Translations under genes and position numbers: made by a program
Shown here: positions 10,775 through 25,892 of the stretch, piece after piece
How the letters are laid out: each line of letters starts with the position of its first letter
How positions within the stretch are numbered: the first letter of the stretch is position 1
The notes under the pieces: model-generated
What the model was told of the DNA's origin: nothing
Databases searched by the model: none
Seen by the model: the letters and a program-made list of their open reading frames with translations, nothing else
Origin: Panonychus citri
Lineage: Eukaryota > Arthropoda > Arachnida > Trombidiformes > Tetranychidae
DNA length: 64,000 nucleotides
Direction of reading: 5' to 3'
Assembly: GCF_014898815.1 (NCBI RefSeq)
Contig: NW_026515543.1
Location: forward strand, 744,001-808,000

Positions 10775-13700
10775 GAATCGTAATTCTGATATGTATGTGC
10801 ATCTATTTTTGGTTCCAATTAACATTCAGTATTATTTTCGTTAAGATGATTAACTGTATTAATGTTTATACTCTAATGGCCTATGAACTCATGTTAGAAC
10901 TATTTTTTTCTTCTCACTCCAGCTTTCTCTCTCACCGCCTCATTACGACTAACTCAGAGGATCTCATGATTCTCATGATTGGGTAACTGAACCTTTTAGA
11001 TAGCCTGCAAGCGATGACAAAAAAATCATTGATTGAGCTTCTTGGTTCATATAAAGATGATGGATAAGAATAAAAAAAAATCTCATTGATTCGATGAAAC
11101 TTTTTTTCTCGACAGAAAATCTCAGTCGTAATACTTTTGCTCTTTTATTCCAAGTGATATATTAACGAATTGCTAGAATTCAAATCAACAACTTTTCCCT
11201 TCGTGGTTAATATAAATATTTTCGTTCTTTACCTTTTATATTTATCATGAACTTCACTTTTACAGTGTAAAGTATAAGATTCACAGTCCGTTTTTCTCAC
11301 CTTTTTATTACTATCCCTTGGCCACGAACAAACTGAGCATTTATCATGGAAGAAAGAAATTACCTGGGAATCTAAAGTTTACATGTTTCACACCTTCTTC
11401 ATTTACTGTATCTATTTCTCTCTCTCTCTCCATTCACATAGATAAGATTATTTTTCATTCCAAATCAGACTCAGAATCTATGAAATGCTAGAAGAAAATT
11501 CAATCAGCATTCTCCTAATGGTAGAATTACATTTCGAATTTCTCATCATCACATAGTTACTATCATCTTAAGGTTCACTTTCAATCCCTTGATAATCCTT
11601 TTCGAATCGAGGGGGAAAAAATGGTACAGGTAAAGTTGAAAATCTCTTGCTGGAAGATGCTCTCGACATTTCGAGTAATATGTTTAAAGATCTATTACAT
11701 TAGTTGCTCGAAGGCAAATATATAAATATCATCATGATAACAATATCCATATGATGAGGATAAAAATTCTGAATGATAACAGAAAAAGAGAGAAACAAGT
11801 TGAGAACAAGAGATTATCATGTATTCAGAGCTTTTGTTTTACCAAGTGAAATGTTCAATTTCTATGCACAAAAAAAAAAGAGGAACAGAAATAACAATTC
11901 CAATCTAACTTAATCTTGTAAAAAAAACTTTCGAAAAAAACAAATAACCGAGAACAATAATATTACTTTATTTTCCAACATTTTCCTCAGAAACTAATCA
12001 ATATTCACCTTTGCATATAACTCATAATATTGGGTGGAGGAAGAGAGAAAGAGATTCAAGTCGAGCATTTATCAGTAACTGAATTCTGATTCTATTTCAT
12101 GATGGTGATGATTATTCAGATTAGGGGAAAAATCTAAATAAGAACTATTTTCCCCCCTATTCCAAGGTGAATGTTAATCTGAATACCAAATAGCGTATAT
12201 ACAATTTAATATATTAGTGAATAATTTGATGAGAGAGAGAGAGAAAAAGGGAAAACAATTAGTTTGTATTCACAACTAATTAGTTTAGGGTAAACCTTAT
12301 GATTGTTATAACAATTAGTTGATGAAAACATTTACAAATGAATACCATTGATTCATTTGAATTAAACAACCGATAGGATTAGCTAAATGTTTATAACAAA
12401 CAATCAGCAGGGTGACATTAACAATCATTTTGATTATTTGAATATGTTACTTGTAGCTGAATGAATATCCAGATAAAATTTACCTTGACGATTACATGAT
12501 GATAATAATTGACAAGAGTTTTGATAATGTCAAGTAATAATTAATATTTACTCAACGTTAGAAAAGTTAATCTGTTAATCTTATGATTACTATTTAAAAG
12601 ATAATCGTTAATCTGATTATGCTTTTTAGTTTCAAAGATTACAGATTAATCAGTTGACAGAATAAAAGTTTTACTATTCTGAGGTGATTTGATCAATATC
12701 ATTATCGACAGATTAAATAATCTCATCTAATCACAGTTTAGTTATATATTTATCAGAATCAATTATTATCATTATTCAAAATAAATCATAATTATTTTTT
12801 TCTCCTTCCCATCATCATGATAATGAAATTGTGTTAACTGGATATTCACATTTTGATATAATATTATAATCATGAAACTCTTAGAGACACAAAGGATATT
12901 CACATATTTGTATCATGCTGTTCATCTGATTATCATGAATGAATACTCTGAATAATGATAATGTTGATGATGATAAAATGATTATAATCTCATGAGATTC
13001 AAGGTGCCGTTAATAATAAATAAAATCCAGTCCTTGGATGGTTCTGGATGATGATGGTGATACTGGTGATATTCACCATGAAAGTAATACTGGTAAATGC
13101 TGGTGCATGATAATAAATACCTTGAATGATGATACTACGAAAATTTCAACGTTCTAACATTGAAAACAATTACATTTGATTCTGTGAAAATGTTGATAAG
13201 TTAACCAACCATTTGATACATTTAATACTTTCTACTCTGTTGAGGGTATTCATAAGTCACGTGAAAATTAATCATTGGTAACTGATTTGATTTCATGATA
13301 CTCAGAGTTTCCAGATATTCTGATGATTTTGCGAAAAAATTTCCACCACCATCATAATAATAATATGATGTTACCATGGTATTGGTATTCACAATGATCA
13401 AGTATTTTCCTGTTATCGTTGAAATTTTTAGTTTGATGGTTAATTAGTTTCATGGGGAATAATGTAAATAATTAATTAATCTCAAATTGTTACAGTTATT
13501 ATCATAATCTGAATGCTGAATTTAGACTTATATTAATCATTTGGTGGACTCAATGGGGATATTGTATTAGATTAGGTTGAAATTGGGAGGCAAGAATTAT
13601 AATTGAGTTAATCAGAGAGATTATTGTTATTATTTTCAGGGGAAAATGTAATATAAATAACAATAACTATGGTTCTTCTGAGTAATATTAATAAATGAAT

Positions 13701-14542
13701 ACCCTTGGTGGGTATTTACTCCAATTGTTTTCACAATGCATGTGAAGCATATTCTCAATGATTTGGATTGGAATTGAAATTTATTGAGAGTAAATAGATT
13801 CCCATGATTAATATCACTCTCACAATGAAACGTGATTTGTTTATCATTAACAATTGATTAACTTAATCAATATATTTGATATTTGATTAAAATTGTAATT
13901 CAATTAAGTGGATTATTTTTTATTAATATAAATCAAATGATTGTTTCATTGTGAAAGTGATATTATTGTTTCATCAGATGATTAGATTTAACTTTGTAAA
14001 AATTGTATTTTAAATTAACTCAATTTCAAACTGATTATCATGATCATCATGGTGATTTTGATAACTTCATCATCATCATCATCATCTGAAGTAAATACAA
14101 TTTGATCAAATTAAATTGAATTAAATGTTAGCATTGGGAGTTATTACAATTGAGGAACATTTATTTTTACCATTTAAAGTTACAATTGAAAAGTTTAAAA
14201 GAGTTCCCAATTTAGCTCATGATTTTCACAGGGAAAGAGGGTAAAAGTTTCGATCTATCATGAAATTCTGAGGAAAAGAGTAAAGATATTAACACTATCA
14301 TGTTTAGAATAATTCTCAATATATCTAATTCAATGTATCTCTTTTGTAATGTTATTTCTAATGAATTTGTAAAGAAAATCAACTTCATTGAAAAACTTTT
14401 TTATTCTTTCTTCAAATTGTTTTCTCAATAAATTTCGTTCTTTCAAATTATCTTTAGAATCATCTAGCATCGATCATTTTCAGCTCATAAGAAAAACTGA
14501 TGACTCAATGATATCCAATGAAGTTTCGAACATATTATTTCC

Positions 14543-14544
<2 letters not shown>

Positions 14545-14578
<34 letters not shown>
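14545..14578 (+). repeat. (CT)n microsatellite
   Basis: A perfect CT run of about 34 bases within the giant intron of RGK A. Confidence 0.95.
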
Positions 14579-14581
<3 letters not shown>

Positions 14582-15152
14582 CATGGTAATTATCAGACGG
14601 TAATTACCTTATTGACCTAATAAATGCAATTTTAATGAGAGAATAACCCGAATTCACTTCCCCCTATGTTAATATTGAATGTGTCTTTCTGTTGTTCATC
14701 TTGATGTTTAACTCTCTCTCTCCCTTTCCTTGACCATTAAGCTTTGATACCACTTTAATATGTTTGACCATTTGCTTGTTGGTTTGATTAATTTTCATTA
14801 TTAATGATCATCTCAAGGTGTCCAGGTCAAGTTTCAGCTCTATGGACTTACTATTGACATAGAATTTTCTTTCCATCTTCTTCTTCTTGGATTCTCCTTA
14901 GCATTTGACAAAATTTTCTGATTGCCATTTGGATTCTAACCATATGATTATCATGATTATTTATGTTTTTAACAAGTTTTTGAATTGTTACCAATTGAGA
15001 TTTTAGTAAATGTTTTCATTCTGAATTCGATGAGGGGCCAGAATTATAAGCTAAGCTGTTATCAACTCAATTAGATACTCAGTTGATCGAGTTAAACTCG
15101 TTGTGATTTGAATGAAATTAAACTTATTTATATGGATCGATTGCTTTATGGC

Positions 15153-15398
15153 TTAATGTTCACCATCAGGAAGATCAGAATCCAAATCCAATCCTATGGC
15201 TGTAAGAGAGCAGTATAAAGGGACAAAAGCCACCGAAAATCCCGAATAAGGTTCAAAATGCTTTTCATTTGCTTGAGTCGAATCTGAATGCTTCAGGACC
15301 ACGTTATCGACTGAGAGGAAAAAATCTGAGAACAATTTTAGAATATAAAAACCAATAAGAGAAGAGATAAAGATACTTATTACTAAGGTAAAATTCAT
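15153..15398 (-). CDS. Unrecognised small reading frame, 81 aa, N-terminal membrane segment
   Basis: A complete ATG-to-TAA frame on the strand opposite to the host intron. Residues 3-30 are hydrophobic (a signal peptide or anchor). The rest is mixed, with an acidic C-terminus ending DLPDGEH. Its codon mixture is less repetitive than the surrounding DNA, which is why I list it. I recognise no family. It may be a nested gene, one exon of one, or a decayed mobile-element fragment. Confidence 0.25.
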   Translation of the reverse strand: MNFTLVISIFISSLIGFYILKLFSDFFLSVDNVVLKHSDSTQANEKHFEPYSGFSVAFVPLYCSLTAIGLDLDSDLPDGEH

Positions 15399-16796
15399 CT
15401 TTATATTTGTTTAGGTATTGAACTGAATGGCATAATTACGATAAGTGATTAATTTAAATTTTTAATCATCAAATTAATAAAAGAGAGCACAAAAATTAAA
15501 GAAATGAAAAGTAAATAATATCAACAAGTTTTTCACTCTCATCAAAAACTTCTAGACCATTACGATAACCATATGCATATTTATTCTGTAATATGATAAA
15601 CATATGATTTCGTATCGTGTTCATGTTCATAACCATCAAGTAAGTACATTTATTAAGTATCATGTACATCATAAAGAGGAGTATTCATAAGAGATTCAGG
15701 ATATTCATTCCATGACAAGAAGAAGAGAAAGTGAAGAAAAAAAAAGGAGAGATGAAGAGTGATAAAAAATCTGTTCCATGAAAAGTATAAACTCTTCAAG
15801 AATAATCTTCATCATGGAGATGATATTTGACGAAAAAAAGGTATTCATGGTAAAAGAATAGAAAAAAAGAAAGTAAACTCATCCTTTCTCTTTCTCTCTT
15901 TCCTTCCGAAGACAATATTTACACATAGAGATAGTTCAAGATAGATAATTCCTCCTTCTTATCGTTTTTCAAGAGTCACCATGATGATGATGATCATCAT
16001 CATAATGATGATTAAGATTGAGAGTATGATGAGTCTGGAATAAACTGAAAATCAATAACATATATTCAATTTACAATGTAGATGATTGGAAGAGGAAATT
16101 GATAGACAGAGAAAATTTCTGTTTCTATTGAGGATTTTGGTTCTGATTCTGATTCTGAGGTTTGATGGCGGAAACATGGCAAGTTAAAGTTTCTATTTGT
16201 CTTCTGTTTTCACAAAATCTTTTATCATTCTATCTTCTTATCTTCCCAGTGAATAATATCTATACTCTATCATCAGAAGTAACCAGAGAATTGTAATCTG
16301 ATTTCAATTATCATGATAATCATTCATTCATTGTGGTGGATAATAGTTTATAAATGAAAGATAATCAAACTTTTTTTCCATGGTGAATTCAGAGCTTTCA
16401 GGAACTCGTCATTCTTGACAATATTTTCACACACTCTCTCCCCTGCTCTTTCAATTTAAGCAGAAAAAAAATAAACAGAGAAACAACAAATTCCCAAAGA
16501 TAATTTCATGTGCTAAATTTAATTGCTTTTAAAACCAGAATTCTGGTTAGAGAATTTTATTGAAAAATGAAAACACTTTTTTCTCCATGATGATGAGAAA
16601 CTCATGAACTTTTATCAATAGTGTTCAGAATAGTTTGAAAAAAACTTTTCCACAAATGGTCAGTCAATCGAAGCAATCAAAAGATGTGGATAGAAAATTT
16701 CATCTACTCAATTGAGCCTCAATTTCATGATAATGAACATGATCAGAGATCAGCAAAAATTTATCATTTGTTACACGAATCATGAATGTCTAGTTG

Positions 16797-16833
16797 GAAA
16801 CTTTTTCATTTCCTTTACTCCAGGTAACGTGAG
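16797..16833 (+). promoter_or_regulatory. Possible recursive splice (ratchet) site
   Basis: A pyrimidine-rich tract directly precedes CAG|GTAACG at 16821-16829, an acceptor fused to a donor with no exon between them. This is the form of recursive splice sites known from long arthropod introns. It lies about 8.1 kb into the 21.9 kb intron on the sense strand. Position +5 is C rather than the preferred G, so the donor half is not ideal. Confidence 0.35.
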
Positions 16834-19800
16834 ATGAACAGATAAGATAAGATGATAATAATAACCAGAGAATCTAAATCAACCTAGAAGAAACCATGAA
16901 ATGAACATGATGATAGTGCCCTGGAAAGCCCTGGAAGAAAATAGAGAATTCCAAGTTCTAGAGAGTTGATATAATTGAATATAACATGGACATTATTACA
17001 TGAGAATGTCAAGATTGAGTAAAATAATCAGTCACAATTTCCTGATTTCGAACACATTTTGAAAGTTCATTATACCAAATTCACACAGAATCTTCACCCA
17101 ATCACCTTTGTTCATTGTTATATCTACACTTATTCCCAGAATTCATCAGATTCCTGAGTGTAAATTACTCATCATTCTATCGATGCTTTTGTTTTTTACA
17201 TTATCTCCTCAATTCCCTATTCCATTATAATGTTACCATGATACATTCACTTTCCATTGCAACCAAATTTTTTTCGGTGTCTCATTTGAAACTTTCAGAG
17301 CTCATGAATGTTTGAATTGAAAATTCATTCATATCTGTATTCATTTATGTTATTAACTTTCAAAGGAGTGGTTTTTTCCGGGTATATCAAGTTATGAATG
17401 ATAACTTAATGCTTTGAAATTTGATCAATACTCAATGAACAACATGTCTCACCTGAGAATTGAATATACATGTATGTATATATTCAGGAGTTGAAATGAA
17501 AATAATGAAGAAAAAAAATCTTCTCTCTTCCTTTTTTTCCTCTCAAAAGAAAGTTATTATTCAGAATTTTCTTCCATGAGAAATTCTTGGCTTGAAGAAA
17601 ATTATGGTTTCCTATTTCATCTCCAAGGTGAATTTATGTTCAGTGGGTATTGTTATTATCGAAATGAAATTTTACTTCTCATATGTTTTCGATTGAATTT
17701 TATGTCAATACAAAGGTGAACAACAGTAATGGATTGAAAGTTATGCTAATATTATATGAAATTTGTACGAAAACGTTTTGATATTCATTTGAACTTATTT
17801 CAAGGAAAAAAACAGTTCATTCAAATTAATATTATTATCAGGGATTTAGATAATAATGTTGATAATGAGACTCGTATTAAGCTAGATTAGTACTGAAATT
17901 TATTGAATATTTGGGTTTCATGGGAATTCAAAGGTCGAGGTGAATTGCAGTATCACTGAACAGCTTAAGGGCTCATAAAAATTTCCACTTGATACTTTAT
18001 GATAATCATACTGAGGTAATTATGATCTAGAATTTGTTTGAATGTTATAATGTAACTCTGTGTATGTGCTCAGAAACTTTGGCTTTGTCAGTTAGTATCT
18101 GTACACCAAATCAAATGTTCTGGTTATCTGAATCCATGAGGAAAGAAAAAGAAAATAAGAAAAGAAATTATTTTCATTCATTTTTTGGTTAACATTTTCT
18201 ACCATTAATCGGCTAAGCCATCAGTTTGTAAACTTAAGTGGAAAGTTGACAAAAGAAAAAGGTTGTCAACTATCATGTAATAATGATTGGAGTTTGAAAA
18301 GATTACTGATTAAACCCCAGAAAACATGGAATGAAATTGGATGAAAAAATAACCAAAAAGAGACAAAAAGTTCCAGATCGGTATGAAAGAAAAACAAAAA
18401 AATCAACTGAGATTGATTAGTAAAAATCTCGATTGAAAACTGTTTCCTAATTGTTTAGTATTATAAGAAAAAGTAAGAAAAAAAACAAGGATAATCTACT
18501 AAACTTGTTCAACAAGACTTCAAGATGAAATTTTCTTGATACTTTTTAAGAAACCTAGCAAAGACTTTTCTCCTTCAAAAACCATTCCAGATTGAGAAAA
18601 TAACAGCCTGCTATCGCTTTCGGGCTCAAATATTCAAGTACACACTATGTTGAAGTTATATCCTGGACAACTGTGTAATTGTGTGTGAATTTGACCTTTC
18701 ATTTGGTTCAAGTTTTATGGGTTTGAATTTTATCCTAACAATCATACATCGTGATTTAGACATTGGCATATCTCGTATTCATTGAATGCAAACTTCAACT
18801 TTGTACTTGCTATATCATGACCTTTCATTTTCTCTGTGGTCAAGTCAAATGTGTAGATAACGATAATTCGTTATGGGGTGGACATTCGTTATAGCACGTT
18901 GATGTTCATTGAAAACTCTCTAGCTAATTGTCATATTTCAATACCAATGTCATTCCGGTCATTCTATCAGGAAATGGTTTAAAGGTCATTTGATAATCAG
19001 ACACGGTTTAAATAGCAAAACAGACAAGTAACCAAAATAAGAATGACCTTGATATTAAATTACGACGATTGAGCATCGCTGAAACTCACATAGCTCAAGT
19101 TTTGAGTCTAAATACTCATAGACTCAAATGTAGATGAGATAAATAGTAGAAGAAAATTATCACTATATTATCGATCCATTTTCTCACCTTGTCTTATATA
19201 CCTTTCTTTATCTATCTCAATCTTCAACCTCAACCATTTTTTCTTCACCCTGTTAATGATATTTTTATCTTTCATTCTCATAAGCACTCTTGAAGTTTTC
19301 TGAAAGAAAGTTGAATAAAAATATAAGCAAGAGGAAAAGGAAGAGAATTGAAAAATTTCATTTTCCATTCTTGATAAGTTCAGTGGAAGACAAAATTCAT
19401 CAGATGGTTATCATGATCGCATCATCATCATCATGCACCTTCATCACCATTGAAATCTACAACCATGATGATGGATACAATTACTCAAGAGGAAGAGGAA
19501 AAAAGTGAAACAGGAATAAAAAAATTGTAAAGCTTATTAAACATACGTTGGTTATACATTATTATTATTACATGGGAATTTCAAGTAACTCATGGGAAGA
19601 TGAACAAAAAAAATTCTGACAGAAAAATGCATTCTACCAGAATTACCCTGTAAATTCAATTCCATTTTCCCTGAAATGATCAGATGACTTGAGAGTTTAT
19701 TATTATCTTGGAAATTAGTAATTTATATTGTTATTAGCATTGAACGAGCAAAACAAAGCTATTATTTCAATATTTTCAATTGAATCGGAGAGATAAAAGT

Positions 19801-22800
19801 TTAATATTTCATGGGGAATGTTATTGATTTGCTTGAATTAAATTGGAAATTTCTCCTCATGAAAGTATTAATAATAACAATAGTGATATTAGTTAGGGAA
19901 AAGTTTCTTACATAATTACTTTTGTAACTAAATTATTAGTGTCTTAATTCAGTAGAATGGAGATTAAGATGGGGATAGACTGAAATATTTGATAGCATTT
20001 AATGAAATTTTGTTTTCCACTCAGATGAATAATAACTGAAACTCATATAAAATGAATACCCACACAAATACACATGAAAGAAAATTTTTTTTTGTGTTGA
20101 TTTCTGCTAGAAAATACAATGTAATTCTGATTATTCCCAGAATATTTTCATTATAACGAATGCCAATCAAAACCAATATCCACCTTCATTCAGAGTGGGA
20201 AGATTGTCTTCAAAACGATAACATGATAACATGATTTTTATCATTTTATCACTTTTGGGACTTGAGATTTTTTCGTAGCAAATGGTTATTACTTGTATTC
20301 TAAATGGTGAAAGATCAACATGTCGCTTTAACATTTCTCCTGAAACAAAGTAAAACAATCTGAACTTTTTCTAACTGATTCTTTCTGATCAACCAATTTC
20401 AGCATATCCATTTCATGGTCCACTTTAAGGTTGTACAATCTGTAGAGTACAATATTATACATGGTGGTTTGTTGATCATATGATATTGTAAAACAATCAC
20501 GATAATTGTATTCAGTATTTTCAACAAACTCATAAAATCTTTCAGTTAGAGGTTTATCAAAATTCAGGCTTCATGATCATGAACTTGTTTTTTTTTGCTG
20601 TTTCTCAACAAAATTTTGAATTTTTTCAATGAATGATTGAACTTATTGAAATCAGAGTAACAACAATGAGAAAATTGTAATATCTGATTCTGATTTTTCA
20701 TTATGAACTCTATTATATTCAAAGTATTGGAATAAGTAAAAAAAAGTCAAAATTGATTTAACATTTGCTCAATCTACCTACACAAGAATCTACCTTGTAA
20801 TCAAAGTTAATATTTTCAAGAATTTGAAACCTGATAATAAAAAGTGACACATAACCTGTTGTGTATCATGAACCATGGTGATTCTTAATATGAAACTTTT
20901 CCTTTGCAAATGAATTCAATAATATATTCAAAGAATGAAAGAAAATTTCTTATTCTTTTGTTAATGGTTTCATGATATTATTACAATTCTGTTGGTGAGA
21001 TGAGATGAAAAAAAAAGGTAGGAAAAAAAGTTCTTTGATAAATATTAAAGTTTTAACCTTTTGGTAGACTTTTTTTTACTGAGCCTTCACCCTGAGGCTA
21101 TTAGATATTAAAAATAACTGTTGCTGCGCTTTAACAAGAGTTTCAATCTCAATCTCAATTGCGATTGAGATTGATGATTGTTCACACAATTATCATCATG
21201 ATGAGAACAGGTTATCAGAGTAAAAAGTGGATGAAATATTCAGAATTTGGAATGAGGTATAAATGTAGAGAGAAAAAAAGATTTCAGCATTTTCCATGGA
21301 TTTTTTTTGTTTGCCTGGATAAAATTTTCAACCAGAACTACTATTATGTTCCCCAGGCTAACCAGCAAACGATGAATTTAAACCAAAATCAAAGAGTAAC
21401 GGTTAATGTTGATGGTTATCTGTCTTCTCTCAGATCATCTTGTCAAGATTTATGAAGACTATTAAAGAGATATGATTATCATGATGAAAGTTGATTCCAT
21501 AAGGATGATAAAGAGAAATAAAAATTATCTCATTTTGTCGTTTGAAACTTTTGTCAATTCAAAATTATCATGACAGTTTTGATTTGGCTTCTTCTCGATC
21601 AATTCTCATTACTAAATCAAACCTAAACCTGAGTCTGGTATTATTATGATTATTGAAAATTGTTTCATATTATTCAGATTTAGTCAAGTTGAATGTTATT
21701 ATCATGTTGATGAACATCATCATTATCATCAATAGACAAAATCTTTTGTGTTCAGTTTGTAAACATTATGTTCATGATAATGTTGTTATATTCATGGCTC
21801 ATTTATTAAGGAAAGGAGGAGTAGGTGAGAGAGAGAGAAAAGTTCTGATAATAATATTTTATATAAATCTACATTCTGAATACCCAACTTTCCTGTAATA
21901 TTTAGTATAAGCTTAGTTTATCTTTAAGAATATATTGTCTAAGTGAATACCTTTGCAATAGAGAATTGGTCTGGTCTTTTCTGAATACATGAATTATCTG
22001 ATGAAAAGTTCATTGGCTGATGTTTAATAACAAAAGATTACAATGAATAGATAAACATGATGATGCTGAGGAGAAAAATGTTCTAACATTTTACTTGTCG
22101 AATTTTTCGTTTTCAACTTTTTTTCGATTTTTTTCTCTCTCACTGAACTTTATCGTTTTTTCCTTTGTATTATAATTCTAATTGAACTTTACTATTTTTT
22201 TTAGTTAATCATTAGAAAGATAATGATCTAGATTACAGATAATTCCAGCATATACTCAATTTGAGATTTTCAATCAGTCATTTGATATTGAAAGTTCAAC
22301 TCCTTTTGGAAACTTATTCAGGTGTAATCATGACAATTACCATGACAATTTCAGAGTAATTAACACATCAGCCCACCAACGGTTAATCATGATGATCATT
22401 ATCAGGATTACTTTTGATAGCAAGAAAATAGTGTAATTTGATATAAAATTTCTTGTGAATCCAGAGTTGATTGTACTGATTGATTAATTGATTAGCTGAT
22501 TGTTTAATGTTTATATTTAATTGTAATATATTTACTTTGGATTTAAAGTGAGAAATAAAATAGAAACAAAAATTTATCCTTTCATGGTGAACATGATGAT
22601 GATGATGTTGATGAACAAAATCCAAGGGAATTGAGGAAATGTGATATTATATTCCAATCAATATCAGATAACATCATTTATTGATATTATCAGAATTATT
22701 TATCTATTTAACCTTTTTCACTTGATACAAAGATGATAATCATCATCATGATCGCACTTATAATCTTGATGATTATTCATTACAAATCCATTAATAACAA

Positions 22801-25006
22801 ATGTAATAATATATATATATCAATAGACTCAAAATTTGTTCAATAGTTTTTAAGATCGCCTTTTGAATTCCCATTGAAAAAGTTCTTATTCCTTGAATCT
22901 GACAAGAATTCAAATTTACTCAGTGAATGCCTGAATAATTATCATGAAGATGATCATGAATTCAGTTGAGATTCGGTGGGAAACTTTGATGAGAGAGAAT
23001 GAAAAATCTCTTACAAATTTTGGTTAAAGTAAATGCGATGATTAGATTTGAAAGACATGAGCTTGTTGAGTGAAGATGATGATTATCATGATGATGATTC
23101 TGAGAAGATAAAAAAAAATAGATTAATAAAACTTTTAAGAAGAAGAAAAAACTTTTTTTTCCTATTAACGAAATTATCTCAGAACTAATATATGAATGAT
23201 TTATGATTGAATTTCATGATGAAACTGAAAGAAATTAAGAATCAGAATTTCATCTTAATGCTGTTCAATTTTCCAACGAGTTTGAAGTTGAAAAATTGAA
23301 GAAAAAGACTAATTGTTTGTTGATTTAATATCCATGTTAAGATGTTGATCTTTACCCTTTTGATATCTTAATCAATAGAAATGAATTGAGTAATTTAGTT
23401 GATTGAATAACGATCGTCGGATTTGAAGTAAATTACTCAACTAATCAGGGAATTACTCTTATCATTTACATCAATTCTCATTAAGAGACAAATGAGACTC
23501 AGAGATTTATAAGATTGTTATAATTTCCATTGTGTTCACATTTTCCATGAAATAATCTCATTCAAATACCCACTTGATCCATTACCCTCATGAAAATTCA
23601 TCATGAAGATACATGTATTTCCATATTCATTATTAGTTAGAATTTTCAATTTTACTTTTTAATTGTTCATCATCATATTAATTAGCCTAACGCTATGAGA
23701 AATCAAATTGAAATGATTTTATAATTACACTAATAGTAAAGTTAATTAACTGAAAGTAACATGTTTCATGTAATTTGAGTTGATTACCTTGTGAATTGTT
23801 AATTAATTATTATAATGATATCTAGGAATGATTCAAATATGAAATGAATCATTATCACCATCAGAAAAGTTCACTGGAATTGAATTTTCTTGGTATTCGT
23901 GATTGGGGATTAAGGTTCAATTGTGTTATTCAATTGCCATGGTTTTTGTTATGGTGGCGACAATTTAATTTGATTATATACAGAAAAAACAATGAATATA
24001 CATGTGAGTCCTATCTCAACCTGAGAAATTCATCAATCATGAACTTGAAAGAATCTCAACTTTTCCATTGCTTCTTTTTCATTCTCAACAATCGGGTTAT
24101 CAGGTAACATGGTGAATTCAATTATATTCAGAATCCAAGGAATTAAAATATCTCTCTTTCTCTGTCTCTATCTCTATTAGCAATTCTTTGTTTATATCTT
24201 ATTGTTGTTAACTTGGAACTTCAGATTCCATCCTTAATCAACAGGGATTCTAAAGTTATTTTCAGTATCAACTTGATGAAAACAATCAGTGATTTAATAA
24301 CAATCAATCAGCAATTGAATAACCATAACACTTCATCGCAACAATTAATCTGATTCTTGGGTGATTTAAAATATGAGTTTTCTCAATAGGTGATTTTAAT
24401 AAGGATATTAACTGATTAATACAATTAACTAATAATTATCTTTGTTTTTTCCGTGATTATGTAGAGTGAAAAACAAATATACACTTAATCGTTGCAAAAT
24501 TAATTGCTATAATTAATAACTAACTATTAATATTCTGTTGATTTAAGTAACTTTGATTAAGTAGTTAGAAAAAATTTACATGTAATCATTAGCAAATCAT
24601 GATTATATTTAGATTTGAATACATTTTTTTAGGTTTTTACCTCAGCTATCATTTAATAATAAAGATAAATTAGTTTGATCAAATGCAATTAACAAATTAC
24701 CGTAAATAAATGTAATACTTTTCTTAACTTTTTTCTAGTTACATGATTTAACATTCAAATCTTATGGGTAAATAATCTTCAATCAATTCATAAAATAAAG
24801 CAACACAACATATCAATTACGATTAAATTAATCGTTTCAACTAATCATTATCATGATTGCTATAAATCATAGTGGGTAACAAATCGATTCCCACAATCTT
24901 TTTTTCTAAATTACTGCTTTATTACTTTGACAATCTAGCTAATATTTCATAGATGGACTAAAGGGCCAAAAGGAAATTGTTTGCGAGTAAAAATTTTTTA
25001 AAAATT

Positions 25007-25112
25007 AGTGGTTAATAAAAGGTTGACTCTAGATCAAATTGAGAGTTCGGGATCAGAGGTTTCTGAATCAAAATGAGGGCTCTGAATCAATTTTTTTGCG
25101 CAAAATTTAAAA
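25007..25112 (+). repeat. Left arm of a 104-bp inverted repeat pair
   Basis: This arm matches the reverse complement of 26072-26175 at roughly 90 percent by eye, with one single-base gap. It contains diverged short repeats of the form TTCTGGATCA. The two arms enclose about 960 bp holding a coiled-coil-like reading frame. The pair may be the ends of a nested foldback or MITE-like element, or an inverted duplication. Confidence 0.75.
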
Positions 25113-25195
25113 AAAGCGAAAGTTTAATTAATGAAAATTAACCAATTTTAATGAATTTTTAAATGATTAATGATATAAATTTTGTTTACATGAGA

Positions 25196-25582
25196 TTACA
25201 ACCATCTTGGGTTCTCTTTGAATTTTTCTGTATTCAATGAAAATTCTTTCTTCATTTTTTTCATCACCCAGGTGATGCAAGAAATCTCTTCTTCTCCTTC
25301 CTGGCCTTCTTTTATTGTAAGCATTTCTCTCATTTCAGTGTTATCCCTACGCAGGGCTTCATTTTTATGCACTTCTTCGTTAAAAAGCCTGTCAAGTGCT
25401 GACATTTGTTGCACCAAATCATTTATCGTCTTATTGCTGTTTTTAGCAATAAGCATAGCCTTGGCTGATGTAAGGTCAGCCAACTGTTCTTTTATTATTA
25501 CTTTAGCCTCGGTTTGAATGATTTCGTTGAGAAATGGAATTCTTGCCATGGCTATGAAAATTATATCTAACTTGCAACACAT
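25196..25582 (-). CDS. Unrecognised coiled-coil-like protein, up to 128 aa
   Basis: The frame starts at ATG 25582, with a second in-frame ATG at 25549 that follows a better-looking context. It is rich in Glu, Lys, Leu, Asn and Met with heptad-like spacing over residues 25-85 (of the longer form), then an acidic stretch and a basic C-terminus. Pyrimidine-rich tracts ending in ATAG lie just upstream on this strand, so it could be an internal or terminal exon. It sits between the two inverted arms within the dead transposon. I recognise no family, and a captured gene fragment is possible. Confidence 0.35.
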   Translation of the reverse strand: MCCKLDIIFIAMARIPFLNEIIQTEAKVIIKEQLADLTSAKAMLIAKNSNKTINDLVQQMSALDRLFNEEVHKNEALRRDNTEMREMLTIKEGQEGEEEISCITWVMKKMKKEFSLNTEKFKENPRWL

Positions 25583-25892
25583 TGGCCCAGGTTGGCTATA
25601 AAAAAAGCATTAGTAAATATGAACCGAGACTCTAAGTATTTATTGTAATGTTACATGAGCATTTCACCAAAATCTCCATCAAAAAGAGGTTATGGGCAGA
25701 TGATGGAGAATGTGGAGGTAGAGAATCACCAGAGATCATAATTAAGAATACATATAATAATGCAAAACTAGTAGCACACCATGATTAGTTCGTATAACTT
25801 GAGCATTGCATTATTTCTTTCGCTTTTTATTGACTACTTTGATGTCTATTGGTCCAATTGACCATATTCAAACTACATTATCAATACGATAA

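Noticed and set aside
25218..25517. 99-residue forward frame opposite the coiled-coil-like frame
   Set aside because: Antisense shadow with Ser/Leu/Phe bias expected from Glu/Lys codons on the other strand.
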